Below, piece after piece: positions 41,913 to 50,918 of a stretch of 64,000 nt of DNA (positions are counted from its first letter, which is position 1; every line of letters starts with the position of its first letter). The stretch is from JBEVJC01 sp040510375 (GTDB lineage: Bacteria; Bacteroidota; Bacteroidia; Chitinophagales; Chitinophagaceae), in assembly GCA_040510375.1 (NCBI GenBank), contig JBEVJC010000015.1:1-64000 (forward strand), given 5' to 3'. The translations under genes were made by a program, and so were the position numbers. Below the pieces are notes generated by a model. That model saw nothing but the letters and a program-made list of their open reading frames with translations, was not told where the DNA came from and did no database searches.

Positions 41913-41951
41913 TTTACCAATCCTTTTCCGGATTTTCTTACCTTGAATATT

Positions 41952-43568
41952 ATGATCCAGGATAACCTTTTACTGATTTTATCGCTACTGTTTACCATCT
42001 CTATGCTGACAATGGCCAGCAGCAGGGTAAATATTCCGTATCCAATTTTCCTGGTGATCGGCGGTATCCTGATCAGCCTGGTTCCGGGTATTCCAAATAT
42101 CAGTCTCGACCCCGAACTGGTATTCCTGATCTTCCTGCCACCCCTTTTATATGCGGCCGCCTGGAATACTGCCTGGAAAGATTTCTGGCGACTTCGCCGG
42201 CCCATTACCATGCTTGGATTTGGTCTCGTTATTTTTACTTCGGCTGCTGTAGCACTGTTGTCCCATGCAATAATTCCCGATTTCCCCCTCGCATATGGTT
42301 TCCTGTTGGGTGGTATCATCTCGCCACCCGACGCAGTAGCGGCCACTTCTGTCCTTCAGGGCCTGAACGCGCCAAAACGCGTGGTCACCATTCTTGAAGG
42401 CGAAAGCCTTGTGAATGACGCGGCTTCACTGATCGTGTTTCGCTTTGCCGTTGCCGCCATACTCACCGGACATTTCGAGGTGCTTTCGGCAGCGCAGACA
42501 TTTTTCGTGGTTGCCCTGATGGGTATCGCCATCGGCCTGGCCATTGCCATGGTGGTGTTTGCTTTTCACCGGTATCTTCCCACCACACCAGTCATTGATG
42601 CGGGCATCACCCTTATCACACCCTATATTATGTACGTAGCTGCTGAACACTTCCATTATTCAGGAGTGCTTTCGGTGGTGACCGGCGGATTATTCCTGAC
42701 CTATCATTCTCACCGCCTGTTCAGTTATGAATCAAGGTTGAATGTGCTGAGTATCTGGCAAACACTGATCTTCCTGTTAAATGGTTTTGTGTTTATCCTG
42801 ATCGGACTCGAGCTACCCATCATTATGAATGGCCTGGGCAGTTATTCCGTTACCGAAGCAATTATCTATGCATTGATCATCAGCCTGCTCACTATCGTTG
42901 TACGGATCATCTGGGTTTTCCCCGGTGCCTACCTGCCCCGGTTGCTGGTCAAAAGTATCCGGGAGAAAGAAGAAAACCCGGGATGGAGGGCCATCTTCCT
43001 CGTGGCCTGGAGCGGAATGCGTGGTGTGGTATCACTGGCATCCGCGCTTGCCGTTCCGCTTACCCTTACTACCGGCGAAGCCTTTCCCCACCGTAACCTG
43101 ATTCTCTTTATCACTTTTGTAGTAATCATTATAACGCTCGTGCTCCAGGGCCTCAGCCTGCGGCCGCTTATCCGTATCCTGGGTATCCAGGAGAAAGAAC
43201 AGGATTCGGCCCATATAAAATCACTGCTGCTCCGCGTCCAGCTGGCAGAGACGGTCCTCTCATTTATCGATACCAATTACAGCGAACAGGTGAATACCAT
43301 CGACGCCTATAAGCGGGTGCGGGACCGGTACGAACGGATGATTGAGGTTACGAGGAAGCGGCTTGAAAAAGATTCCGGCGAACCCGAAGACGCGACTTTT
43401 TACCTGCCACTCTATCGCAAAATGCTGGTGGAAGTGGTCGATGTCAGGCGCCAGGAACTAAACAGGGCAAGAGTTTCAGGGGATTTTGATGAAGAGCTGA
43501 TCAAGGAGCGGGAACGTGAACTCGATCTCGAAGAAGCAAGACTCAAAACAATGAGAGTATCTGGTTGA
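41952..43568 (+). CDS. CPA1 family Na+/H+ antiporter
   Basis: 538 residues from ATG 41952; TTG at 41943 is also open. About twelve membrane helices. Key ion-translocation motifs of the family: FLIFLPPLLYAAAW, GGIISPPDAVAATSVL with the paired acidic/Pro region, LEGESLVNDAASLIVFRFA carrying the ND motif, and AWSGMRGVVSLASALAVP. A C-terminal cytoplasmic helical tail of about 110 residues (QLAETVLSFIDTNYSEQ) follows, as in regulated bacterial members. It exchanges cytoplasmic Na+ or K+ for protons. It sits between the FUSC gene and the short asparaginase gene in one direction. Confidence 0.94.
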   Translation: MIQDNLLLILSLLFTISMLTMASSRVNIPYPIFLVIGGILISLVPGIPNISLDPELVFLIFLPPLLYAAAWNTAWKDFWRLRRPITMLGFGLVIFTSAAVALLSHAIIPDFPLAYGFLLGGIISPPDAVAATSVLQGLNAPKRVVTILEGESLVNDAASLIVFRFAVAAILTGHFEVLSAAQTFFVVALMGIAIGLAIAMVVFAFHRYLPTTPVIDAGITLITPYIMYVAAEHFHYSGVLSVVTGGLFLTYHSHRLFSYESRLNVLSIWQTLIFLLNGFVFILIGLELPIIMNGLGSYSVTEAIIYALIISLLTIVVRIIWVFPGAYLPRLLVKSIREKEENPGWRAIFLVAWSGMRGVVSLASALAVPLTLTTGEAFPHRNLILFITFVVIIITLVLQGLSLRPLIRILGIQEKEQDSAHIKSLLLRVQLAETVLSFIDTNYSEQVNTIDAYKRVRDRYERMIEVTRKRLEKDSGEPEDATFYLPLYRKMLVEVVDVRRQELNRARVSGDFDEELIKERERELDLEEARLKTMRVSG

Positions 43569-43606
43569 TTTTTCAGAATAAGTATATTGCATCGTCAAAC
43601 AGATAT

Positions 43607-44104
43607 ATGGCGATCAGGATTTTTATAACAGGCGGAACATTTGATAAGGAATATAACGAACTAAACGGCGAACTTTATTTCAAAGACACTCATATGCACG
43701 AGCTCCTGGAAAAGGGGCGCTGCAGGGTAGAGGTGGAGATAAGAACGCTGATGATGATCGACAGTCTTGAAATGACAGACGAGGACCGCGAACTGATTGT
43801 TCACCAGTGCCAGCAATGCGAGGAAGACCGCATCATCATCACCCATGGTACCGACACCATGTCAGAAACTGCGAGGGTTCTTTCTGAAAAAATAAAAAAT
43901 AAAACGATTGTCCTGACCGGTGCAATGATCCCCATAAAGTTTGGTAGCTCCGACGGTCTCTTCAACCTTGGCAGCGCCCTCGGTTTTGCACAAACCCTTC
44001 CCGCAGGTACCTATGTTGCCATGAATGGCCGTTATTTCCATGGAGACAATGTGCGGAAAAATAAAGAGACGGGAGTATTTGAAGAACTCAATATTAATTC
44101 CTGA
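43607..44104 (+). CDS. Short asparaginase-domain protein
   Basis: 165 residues from ATG 43607; an upstream open start at 43565 overlaps the antiporter stop and is less likely. It corresponds to only the N-terminal domain of type I/II L-asparaginases, which are about twice as long. Active-site elements are kept: FITGGTFDK (first catalytic Thr), THGTDTMSETA (second Thr and Asp) and VLTGAMIPIKFGSSDG (Lys replaced by Met in TGAMIP). The substrate-closing C-terminal domain is missing, so it may act on something else or need a partner. 38 bases after the antiporter gene. Confidence 0.85.
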   Translation: MAIRIFITGGTFDKEYNELNGELYFKDTHMHELLEKGRCRVEVEIRTLMMIDSLEMTDEDRELIVHQCQQCEEDRIIITHGTDTMSETARVLSEKIKNKTIVLTGAMIPIKFGSSDGLFNLGSALGFAQTLPAGTYVAMNGRYFHGDNVRKNKETGVFEELNINS

Positions 44105-44226
44105 TTTCATAGTTACCCTCCGCGCAAGAACCCCTAATAAAATATTCTTCTCCGACCCGGAAAATTTGATTTTATAAAGCCAATATCTGTATTCGCTTTT
44201 TTCGGGGCGAAGTATCTGGAAGACAT

Positions 44227-44267
44227 AAAAAAAGGGCGTCGCATTAATGTAATGCAGGCGCCCTTTT
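44227..44267. terminator. Bidirectional terminator between asparaginase and ompA-like genes
   Basis: AAAAAAGGGCG...GCATTA-AATGC...CGCCCTTTTT: a GC outer stem and an AT inner stem with A-run and T-run flanks, so it can act on both strands. It lies between two convergent genes. Confidence 0.88.
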
Positions 44268-44282
44268 TCAGATTATATAATC

Positions 44283-45149
44283 TTATCCCTTGTTGGGTTC
44301 CAGTAATTTGAAGAACTGATCAAGTTGTGGCAGGATCACGATACGGGTCCGGCGATTTGCAGCCCGGCCTTCCTTCGTAGAGTTGTCAGCAACAGGTTTG
44401 TATTCACCACGACCGGCAGCAGCGATCTTTGCCGGCTCAAGGCCATATTTGTTCTGCAGGATACGAACAACGGATGTAGCGCGTTTAACGCTCAGGTCCC
44501 AGTTGTCCAGCACCAGACCGCCACCTTTATATTCCACATTGTCGGTATGACCTTCAACCATGAATTCGATATCCGGCTGGTTCTTCAGCACAGCGGCAAC
44601 CTTTCCAAGTACTACGTTCGCTTCAGGAGTAACATCATACTTTGCGGTCTTGAATAAAAGTTTGTCAGAAATGTCGATATAAACAACGCCTTTATCAACC
44701 TTAATGTTGATGTCCTGGTCGTTCATATTTCCAACTGCACCTTTCAGGTTCATAACCAGTGCCATATTGAGAGAATCCTTACGCGCCATCTGTTGTTGGA
44801 GCGTCTGGATATAATTATCCTTCGCACCGATATTTTCCATCGACTTCTTGATGCTTTCTGCCTGGGCACCTGTGATTACCGAAAGATCCTCAAGTTGTTT
44901 CAGGGCAGATGTATTGTTCTGCTTCAGCAGGTCCATCTGTTTGTTCAGGTTGACGATATCGTTTTCAAGAGCAGATTTCTGACGGGTAAGTTCAGCTTTG
45001 TCTGTGTTACAATCGGTCAATGATGACTGTGATGTGGTATACTGTGCCTGTAATGCTGCGGTCTCCGCCTGTGACTTTTTATATTTTTTTGTGCTCACGC
45101 AGGAGACAAGGAAAACGGCGGAAAGGATTGGTAATAGGATTCTTTTCAT
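44283..45149 (-). CDS. OmpA family lipoprotein with coiled coil
   Basis: 288 residues. Lipobox near residue 17 (VFLVSC). Residues about 25-125 form a long coiled coil rich in Gln/Lys/Leu. The C-terminal OmpA domain (about 150-280) binds peptidoglycan: VVYIDISDKLLFKTAKYDVTP, FMVEGHTDNVEY, NWDLSVKRATSVVRILQ and GEYKPVADNSTKEGRAANRRTRIVI. It tethers outer membrane to cell wall. It has its own exact TAnnTTTG promoter and a shared bidirectional terminator. Confidence 0.94.
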   Translation of the reverse strand: MKRILLPILSAVFLVSCVSTKKYKKSQAETAALQAQYTTSQSSLTDCNTDKAELTRQKSALENDIVNLNKQMDLLKQNNTSALKQLEDLSVITGAQAESIKKSMENIGAKDNYIQTLQQQMARKDSLNMALVMNLKGAVGNMNDQDINIKVDKGVVYIDISDKLLFKTAKYDVTPEANVVLGKVAAVLKNQPDIEFMVEGHTDNVEYKGGGLVLDNWDLSVKRATSVVRILQNKYGLEPAKIAAAGRGEYKPVADNSTKEGRAANRRTRIVILPQLDQFFKLLEPNKG

Positions 45150-45216
45150 AATAAACTTTTTTAGTGAGAAATCTGTAACGGTTTTTTTAATAGTTAAATA
45201 TGATGTGAGAGTGCGG

Positions 45217-45224
45217 CAAAGATA
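45217..45224 (-). promoter_or_regulatory. TAnnTTTG -7 element of the OmpA-family gene
   Basis: On the minus strand TATCTTTG matches exactly, 67 bases before the start codon, leaving a leader of about 60 nt. Confidence 0.45.
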
Positions 45225-45356
45225 TAAGGCGGGGACGGATCATTCGCCGAATCTTTGTTAATATCTTTCTGGCGAAAAACATGCCTGTTTTGAATGTTTG
45301 ATTGTCTTAACTGACAAAAATTCTTATACTTTGCATTCCATTTCCCCGTATACTTT

Positions 45357-46631
45357 ATGCTTAAAGACAGAAAGGCCGCCATTGGTTTCATATTTATAAC
45401 GCTCCTCATCGATGTGATGGGCTGGGGTCTGATCATCCCGGTAATGCCGGACCTGATCAGTCAGTTAAAACATATACCTCTTAACGAAGCCAGTTCTTAT
45501 GGAGCGTTGCTGCTTTCGGTCTATGCCATTACACAATTTATCTGTGCCCCGCTGGTAGGTAACCTGAGTGATAAATATGGACGCCGTCCGATCCTGCTGC
45601 TCTCTTTGTTTGGCTTTGGAGTTGATTATCTTTTCCTGGCATTGGCTCCTACATACGGATGGTTGTTTGTAGGTCGGATCATCGCTGGCTTAACCGGTGC
45701 AAGTTTCACTACTGCATCCGCATATATCGCCGACGTAAGTACGGCAGAGAACCGCGCAAAAAATTTCGGATTGATCGGTGCTGCCTTTGGCCTGGGCTTT
45801 GTTATAGGACCCGCGCTGGGCGGGCTTCTTGCAGGATGGGGAATCCGTGCTCCCTTTTATGCTGCTGCCATTCTTTGCCTGGTCAACTGCCTTTATGGCT
45901 ATTTTATGTTGCCTGAATCGTTGCCGGTTGAAAGTCGCCGCCCCTTTGCATGGTCGCGCGCCAATCCTTTTGGTTCATTAAAATTCCTGAAAAAATATCC
46001 GGCTGTTGGTGGCCTGGCCTTTTCTTTTTTCCTGATCTATCTTGGTTCACAAGCTGTACAGGGCAACTGGAGTTTCTTTGTTATGTACCAGTTTGGATGG
46101 AACGAAAAACTGGTTGGGATCTCTCTTGCTGTTGTTGGACTGCTTGTCGGATTGGTACAGGCCGGACTCACAAGGGTGATCAATCCCGTTTTAGGAAATG
46201 AAAAAAGTATTTACCTGGGACTGATGCTTTATACCATCGGACTCACCCTGTTCGCCTTTGCAACTTCCACCTGGATGATGTTTGCATTCCTGGTTCCTTA
46301 TTGCCTCGGCGGTATCTGCGGCCCTTCACTGCAGGCCATCCTTGCCGGCCATGTGCCCAATAACGAACAGGGAGAAATGCAGGGAGCACTCACAAGCCTG
46401 ATGAGTCTCACCACCATTATCGGACCACTGATTATGAATAACCTGTTTTCCTATTTCACACATGACACGGCACCGTTCCGACTTCCCGGTGTACATTTCC
46501 TGGTAGGCGCACTGTGTATGCTGGTTGCCATCATTATAACGCGGGCTGTATTAAAAAGGGAGAAACGTGAAAGCCCAGAACTGGCAAGGATCATCCAGGG
46601 TACAGCAGATGATGCGGTGATCGGACATTAA
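45357..46631 (+). CDS. MFS transporter, TetA-like drug exporter
   Basis: 424 residues, twelve hydrophobic helices. Features of the DHA1/Tet group: IDVMGWGLIIPVMPDLI in helix 1, GNLSDKYGRRPILLLSLFG in the loop between helices 2 and 3, and motif C-like AAFGLGFVIGPALGG in helix 5. Expected to be a proton-driven exporter of drugs or metabolites; there is no TetR neighbour and no evidence of specificity. It stands alone after its own TACTTTG-like promoter. Confidence 0.9.
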   Translation: MLKDRKAAIGFIFITLLIDVMGWGLIIPVMPDLISQLKHIPLNEASSYGALLLSVYAITQFICAPLVGNLSDKYGRRPILLLSLFGFGVDYLFLALAPTYGWLFVGRIIAGLTGASFTTASAYIADVSTAENRAKNFGLIGAAFGLGFVIGPALGGLLAGWGIRAPFYAAAILCLVNCLYGYFMLPESLPVESRRPFAWSRANPFGSLKFLKKYPAVGGLAFSFFLIYLGSQAVQGNWSFFVMYQFGWNEKLVGISLAVVGLLVGLVQAGLTRVINPVLGNEKSIYLGLMLYTIGLTLFAFATSTWMMFAFLVPYCLGGICGPSLQAILAGHVPNNEQGEMQGALTSLMSLTTIIGPLIMNNLFSYFTHDTAPFRLPGVHFLVGALCMLVAIIITRAVLKREKRESPELARIIQGTADDAVIGH

Positions 46632-46767
46632 CCCAACCAGAGTCCATACAGATCTGCTATCCAATAATGGAAAGCTTGCCGACGATGTTGGTCCGCGACC
46701 CTCTATGCTGTGGAGCTGACAGAAAATCCGTTGGTTTACCGGCATTGTCAAACAATCCACCAGCTGT

Positions 46768-47136
46768 TCAATGATTACCGGAACTTAACAATGCTTTCTT
46801 CAATGCCTCCAGGTTTTTCTTTTCACTACCAATAAATATTTGTTTTCCCAGGATAATCACCGGACGTTTTAAAAAAGTATCCTCCTGTAATATGAACGTT
46901 CTGTAATCTTTTTCCGTCAGTTGCCGGTCCTTCAAGCCAAGTTCCTTGTACTTCAATGCGCGCCTGCTGAACAGCGACTCATACGAACCACTTAATTGTT
47001 TCATACCGTCCAGTTGTTCCCCGGTGATTTTATTCACCCGGATATTCTGCATCTCAAATCCTTTTTTGGCCAGATCATTGTCGCTTATAATTCCCTGACA
47101 AGTACTGCAACTGGCGAGATGATAAATTTTCTTCAT
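46768..47136 (-). CDS. ArsC/Spx-family small thioredoxin-like protein
   Basis: 122 residues from ATG 47136; the longer frame to 47250 runs through the divergent gene start. The N-terminal ASCSTCQGI gives a CxxC where ArsC has CxxxxxR and Spx has CxxC, then a helical middle and LKRPVIILGKQIFIGSEKK, the family cis-Pro strand. Spx-type proteins bind RNA polymerase; ArsC-type reduce arsenate with glutaredoxin. The CxxC favours the Spx/MgsR/YffB side, but the role is open. Divergent from cmoA with a 40-base gap. Confidence 0.82.
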   Translation of the reverse strand: MKKIYHLASCSTCQGIISDNDLAKKGFEMQNIRVNKITGEQLDGMKQLSGSYESLFSRRALKYKELGLKDRQLTEKDYRTFILQEDTFLKRPVIILGKQIFIGSEKKNLEALKKALLSSGNH

Positions 47137-47176
47137 AGTAATAATAATGTTATTTTGGTGCCCATATTTTACCCTT

Positions 47177-47905
47177 ATGGAAAAAGATGAAGTTTTTAAA
47201 GGCGAGATCGGGCAGGCGAGTGATTTCAAATTCGGCGCAAATGTAGCCAAGGTTTTCGACGATATGGTTAGTCGCTCGGTACCATTCTATGGTGAGATGC
47301 AACGGATGATGGCCGAACTGGCTGCAGATCACGCAAAGAAAGGCACCGATATTTATGATCTCGGCTGTTCTACCGGAACTACCATGATCGGAATGGATAC
47401 GATGGTGGATCCTGCTGTGCGTTTTGTTGGCATCGACGACTCACAGGAAATGCTTGATAAATGCCATGCTAAATTTGAGGAAATCGGCTTTTCACGCCAG
47501 TATGAACTCCGTATCGCCGACCTGGGACAGGGAGTAAAGATCAGCAACGCTTCCGTAGTGGTATTGTGTCTCACCCTTCAGTTTGTGCGGCCGATTTACC
47601 GTGAAAAACTTATCAGGGATATTTACGAAGGCCTTAACCCGGGCGGAGCGCTCATCCTGGTGGAAAAGATCCTGGCGGAAGAAAGCACATTCAATCGCGA
47701 TTTCATCAAACATTATTATAATTACAAACGCCGCAATCACTACAGCGAACTTGAAATCTCACAAAAACGCGAAGCCCTGGAGAATGTGCTGATCCCATAT
47801 AAACTTAGCGAAAATATTTCCCTGCTGCGCGACCGCGGATTCGATCACTGCGAGGTCTTTTTCAAATGGTACAATTTTGCAGGGGTTGTTGCGATTAAAA
47901 AATAA
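47177..47905 (+). CDS. cmoA: Carboxy-S-adenosyl-L-methionine synthase
   Basis: 242 residues from ATG 47177. A Rossmann-fold methyltransferase-like enzyme that makes carboxy-SAM from SAM and prephenate for cmo5U34 tRNA modification. Matches to CmoA include ANVAKVFDDMVSRSVPFYGEM, the SAM site IYDLGCSTGTTMIG, VGIDDSQEMLDKC, and the Arg-containing LTLQFVRPIYREKLI region. CmoB, the partner that transfers the group to tRNA, is not nearby; the next plus-strand gene is an unrelated membrane methyltransferase. Confidence 0.88.
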   Translation: MEKDEVFKGEIGQASDFKFGANVAKVFDDMVSRSVPFYGEMQRMMAELAADHAKKGTDIYDLGCSTGTTMIGMDTMVDPAVRFVGIDDSQEMLDKCHAKFEEIGFSRQYELRIADLGQGVKISNASVVVLCLTLQFVRPIYREKLIRDIYEGLNPGGALILVEKILAEESTFNRDFIKHYYNYKRRNHYSELEISQKREALENVLIPYKLSENISLLRDRGFDHCEVFFKWYNFAGVVAIKK

Positions 47906-47989
47906 ATCGTCAGTCACGCAATCATGAAGCGGAACATTGCAGGATATATTATCGCGGCGGTTCGGACAAGCACACAATTTAACAGCACA

Positions 47990-48039
47990 CCCGTTCACTG
48001 AACGGGCCCACAAAAAACCAATAACTGTGGTCACTGACC
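47990..48039. promoter_or_regulatory. Two related dyads upstream of the ICMT-like gene
   Basis: CCCGTTCACTGAACGGG (47990-48006) and GGTCACTGACC (48029-48039) are perfect palindromes sharing the core TCACTGA, with centres 36 bases apart. A third hairpin, GACCGGA/TCCGGTC (48036-48053), overlaps the second. Paired operators are the simplest reading. Confidence 0.4.
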
Positions 48040-48075
48040 GGATCCTTCCGGTCTTTGACATTAAAACCTTTTTAT

Positions 48076-48798
48076 ATGGTATCTATCGGCAATTTCTTTT
48101 TCAAATACCGGAACTGGATTTTTATCCTTTTTTATGCGGCACTGTTTATTCCATCCTGGCCCCTGTTTTCCCGAAACGATTTTGGAAAATATTATTATTT
48201 CTGGCCCATTACCCTTGGATTGCTGATTACCGTGCTGGGACAACTGATCCGGGGGTTAACTATTGGTCTTGCCTATATCGTCCGAGGCGGAAAAGAAGGG
48301 AAGCCCTATGCAGAAGGCCTGGTAACTGAAGGTATCTTCACCCACGCACGTAATCCACTCTATGTTGGCAATATATTGATGCTCCTCGGTGTGGGCATTC
48401 TAGCCAATTCCCTGTTTTATGTTGGCATCATGATGCCGGTATTCCTTTTCATTTACCAGGCAATTGTACTGGCTGAAGAAAATTTCCTCCGTGGAAAATT
48501 CGGCCCGGGTTTCGATGCTTATTGTAAAAAAGTGAACCGCTGGTGGCCAAACCTCCGCAGAATTGGCAAAACACTGGGAAGTATGGGTTTCAACTGGAGG
48601 CGCTGGATCCTGAAAGAACATACCACCCAGTTTATCTGGCTGATCGGTATCACTTTGTTACTGCTGGTGAACTACCCCGAACTGACCGGTTATGATAACC
48701 ACCTGCGCAACCTCCTGATCGGCGTGGTTTTAGGGATTCTTCTCCTGATCTACCTCCTGGTCCGTTACCTTAAAAAAACCGGCCGGTTCCACGAATAA
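48076..48798 (+). CDS. Isoprenylcysteine carboxyl methyltransferase-like membrane protein
   Basis: 240 residues from ATG 48076; TTG 48055 is also open. About six membrane helices. The SAM-binding ICMT/PEMT core is recognisable: LVTEGIFTHARNPLYVGNILMLLG, then AIVLAEENFLRGKFGPGFDAYCKKVNRWWP with the conserved EE and the Tyr/Trp ending. Bacterial members methylate unknown lipids or small molecules. Three dyads lie in the 170-base leader region, suggesting regulation. Confidence 0.85.
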   Translation: MVSIGNFFFKYRNWIFILFYAALFIPSWPLFSRNDFGKYYYFWPITLGLLITVLGQLIRGLTIGLAYIVRGGKEGKPYAEGLVTEGIFTHARNPLYVGNILMLLGVGILANSLFYVGIMMPVFLFIYQAIVLAEENFLRGKFGPGFDAYCKKVNRWWPNLRRIGKTLGSMGFNWRRWILKEHTTQFIWLIGITLLLLVNYPELTGYDNHLRNLLIGVVLGILLLIYLLVRYLKKTGRFHE

Positions 48799-48897
48799 TG
48801 GCGGATGCAGGGGCAGCGGTTGGATTATTTTAAGGCTCCGGAAGTCCCGTCGGCACTAAATCCCCGCCAAATCTGAACTTCCCGATGCTTTTATTGT

Positions 48898-48905
48898 TAT
48901 TTTTG
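48898..48905 (+). promoter_or_regulatory. TAnnTTTG -7 element of nfu
   Basis: TATTTTTG, exact match, ends 19 bases before the nfu ATG at 48925. Confidence 0.45.
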
Positions 48906-48924
48906 TCTATTAAAATCGCGAGTT

Positions 48925-49521
48925 ATGATCAAGACCGGTAATCCCATTATCAGCATTTATACCGAGATGACCCCCAACCCGGAGACCATGAAGTTTGTGG
49001 CAAACAAACTGCTTTATCCAGGTAAAAGCATCGATTTCCCGGATGTGGAAAGCGCTAAACCTTCCCAGCTGGCAACCGAGCTTTTCGGGTTCCCGTTTAT
49101 AAAGGCTGTCTTTATTGCCAGTAATTTCGTGACTCTTACCAAGACTTCTGAATCAGAATGGACCGATGTCATTCCTTCTATCCGCCAGTTCCTGAAAGAC
49201 TACCTGGAAGAAGGGAAGTCGGTTGTTAATGAAGAAGAAGTAGCTTCTATTAAACCGGTGAGCAGTAACGAAGTGGCAGCGGGCGATGACGATGTGGTAA
49301 AGAGGATCAAGGAATTGCTCGATAATTATGTACGTCCCGCAGTTGAAATGGACGGAGGTGCAATCCAGTTCAGGAGTTATGATTCGGGTACCGTAAACCT
49401 TGCCATGCAGGGAAGTTGCAGCGGTTGTCCTTCTTCCATGATCACCCTAAAAGCAGGGATTGAAGGCATGATGAAAAGGATGATCCCCGAGGTTAAAGAG
49501 GTGGTGGCTGAAGCTGAATAA
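48925..49521 (+). CDS. nfuA: Nfu-type Fe-S cluster carrier protein
   Basis: 198 residues. The N-terminal Nfu_N domain is clear (IYTEMTPNPETMKFVANKLL, FGFPFIKAVFIASNFVTLTK). After a short acidic linker comes the NifU C-terminal domain with the cluster-binding CxxC in GSCSGCPSSMITLKAGIE. It carries 4Fe-4S clusters from the assembly scaffold to target enzymes in the cytoplasm. It has its own promoter and a perfect terminator, so it is a single-gene unit. The symbol nfuA is used by domain analogy. Confidence 0.93.
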   Translation: MIKTGNPIISIYTEMTPNPETMKFVANKLLYPGKSIDFPDVESAKPSQLATELFGFPFIKAVFIASNFVTLTKTSESEWTDVIPSIRQFLKDYLEEGKSVVNEEEVASIKPVSSNEVAAGDDDVVKRIKELLDNYVRPAVEMDGGAIQFRSYDSGTVNLAMQGSCSGCPSSMITLKAGIEGMMKRMIPEVKEVVAEAE

Positions 49522-49541
49522 TCTGAACAGACTTATAAATT

Positions 49542-49567
49542 AAAGGAGGCATTGCCTCCTTTTTTTG
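49542..49567 (+). terminator. Intrinsic terminator after nfu
   Basis: AAAGGAGGC ATT GCCTCCTTT: a perfect 9-bp stem with a three-base loop, running into a T tract. Confidence 0.92.
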
Positions 49568-49608
49568 TTTGCACAATTGATTATCTTAACTATCCAAAAC
49601 AGACTACC

Positions 49609-50136
49609 ATGATTATTATTTACCTGCTTGCCGCAATAATTGTCGGCCTTCTTGTAGGAGCCGCATGGATGCCAAAAACTTTCAACATAGAAAAAACCAT
49701 TGTGATCGATAAACCCGCGTCTGTAGTAATGGATCATGTTGCCGACCTGAATTACTACAGCAAGTGGAACCCGTGGCAGCAAATTGATAAAACAGCTTCC
49801 CTGGTAGTTAGCGGTGTACCTAAAACACCCGGACATAAATATGAGTGGAATGGAAAAAAAGTCGGATCAGGACATCTCACACTCAAAGACCTGGACGATC
49901 GACATATTCATTTTGACCTGCAGTTTCTCAAGCCATTTAAATCCACCGCAAAAGATAACTGGCTGTTCGAACCCTGGGGCGAAGGCAGCACCAAGATTAC
50001 CTGGCAAAACAGCGGCGGACTTCCCTGGCCCATCGCACGTCTGGTCGGACCCATGATGAGTAAGGGCCTCAACAGGCAATTTGAAACCGGACTAAAAAAT
50101 CTCAAAGAACTCTGTGAAGGAGAAAAAATCGCCTGA
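49609..50136 (+). CDS. SRPBCC (START-like) family protein with N-terminal membrane helix
   Basis: 175 residues from ATG 49609. A hydrophobic helix (about 2-18) precedes a START/Bet v1-like domain: KTIVIDKPASVVMDHVADLNYYSKWNPWQ is the canonical first strand-helix-Trp motif, then YEWNGKKVGSGHLTLKDL and TKITWQNSGG. A C-terminal helix closes the cavity. These proteins bind hydrophobic ligands; the membrane anchor is usual in the polyketide-cyclase-like branch. Ligand unknown. Confidence 0.85.
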   Translation: MIIIYLLAAIIVGLLVGAAWMPKTFNIEKTIVIDKPASVVMDHVADLNYYSKWNPWQQIDKTASLVVSGVPKTPGHKYEWNGKKVGSGHLTLKDLDDRHIHFDLQFLKPFKSTAKDNWLFEPWGEGSTKITWQNSGGLPWPIARLVGPMMSKGLNRQFETGLKNLKELCEGEKIA

Positions 50137-50231
50137 ACTTTTCCGGAAAGATTTCCGCGCATTTATTAGAATATCGCCCTGCATTTTATCGTTTTTTATA
50201 CCCCGGGGCATCTGTTCAAAGAGGATTAACA

Positions 50232-50843
50232 ATGAAATTCGTACTGATATTTTTAGTGTTGGGCCTGGGCAGCTGCGTGGCCAGCAAGGACCCGCTCCGT
50301 AAAGAAGTTAAGTTGCTGCAACGTGGCCTTATCGTTGACGACACCAGTTATGTGTATGACCTTCCCTTCAGCGATGGCAAGGCCTACTATTGCGTTCAGG
50401 GATATTTCAGCATGTTCACCCATCACGAACGGGCAGCACTTGATTTCCGTATGAAACCGGGCACCACCATCTGTGCAGCCAGGGAAGGTGTAGTTGTTCG
50501 CGTGAAAGAAGATGGGCTCCGTGGCGGGCTCCGAAGCAAGTACCGTAAGGAAGGCAACAATATCGTGATTGAACATCCCGATGGATCAAGGGCGGGATAC
50601 TGGCACCTGCAAAATAATGGCGCACTGGTGAACGTAGGGGATTCGGTAGCGAAAGGCCAGCCAATTGCACTAAGCGGGAACACAGGAATGACGGCCTTTC
50701 CACATCTTCATTTCATTGTCTGGGATTACGACCGCAACAGGAAATGGCAACAGGTTCCAACCCGCTTCAGGACCTCCCGCGGCATCGGTTACCTGACCGC
50801 AATAAAAAAATACCGTAAACCGGTTAGGGAAAAAAACAATTAA
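50232..50843 (+). CDS. M23 family metallopeptidase, lipoprotein
   Basis: 203 residues; lipobox at about residue 15 (LGLGSC). LytM-type fold with the zinc ligands in THHERAALDF (His...Asp) and FPHLHFIV (HxH), and the strand GNNIVIEHPDGSRAGYWHLQ between them. It should cut peptidoglycan cross-links; an ordinary catalytic set is present, so it need not be a degenerate regulator. Its TAA stop at 50841 is followed, in the same frame and without a new ATG, by the PnuC reading frame. Confidence 0.92.
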   Translation: MKFVLIFLVLGLGSCVASKDPLRKEVKLLQRGLIVDDTSYVYDLPFSDGKAYYCVQGYFSMFTHHERAALDFRMKPGTTICAAREGVVVRVKEDGLRGGLRSKYRKEGNNIVIEHPDGSRAGYWHLQNNGALVNVGDSVAKGQPIALSGNTGMTAFPHLHFIVWDYDRNRKWQQVPTRFRTSRGIGYLTAIKKYRKPVREKNN

Positions 50844-50918
50844 ATTCAGCTCATTCTACTTTTCGGATTATATGAACAATTAATTGCCGGCCTGGCGGCT
50901 GCATCACCATATGAATAT

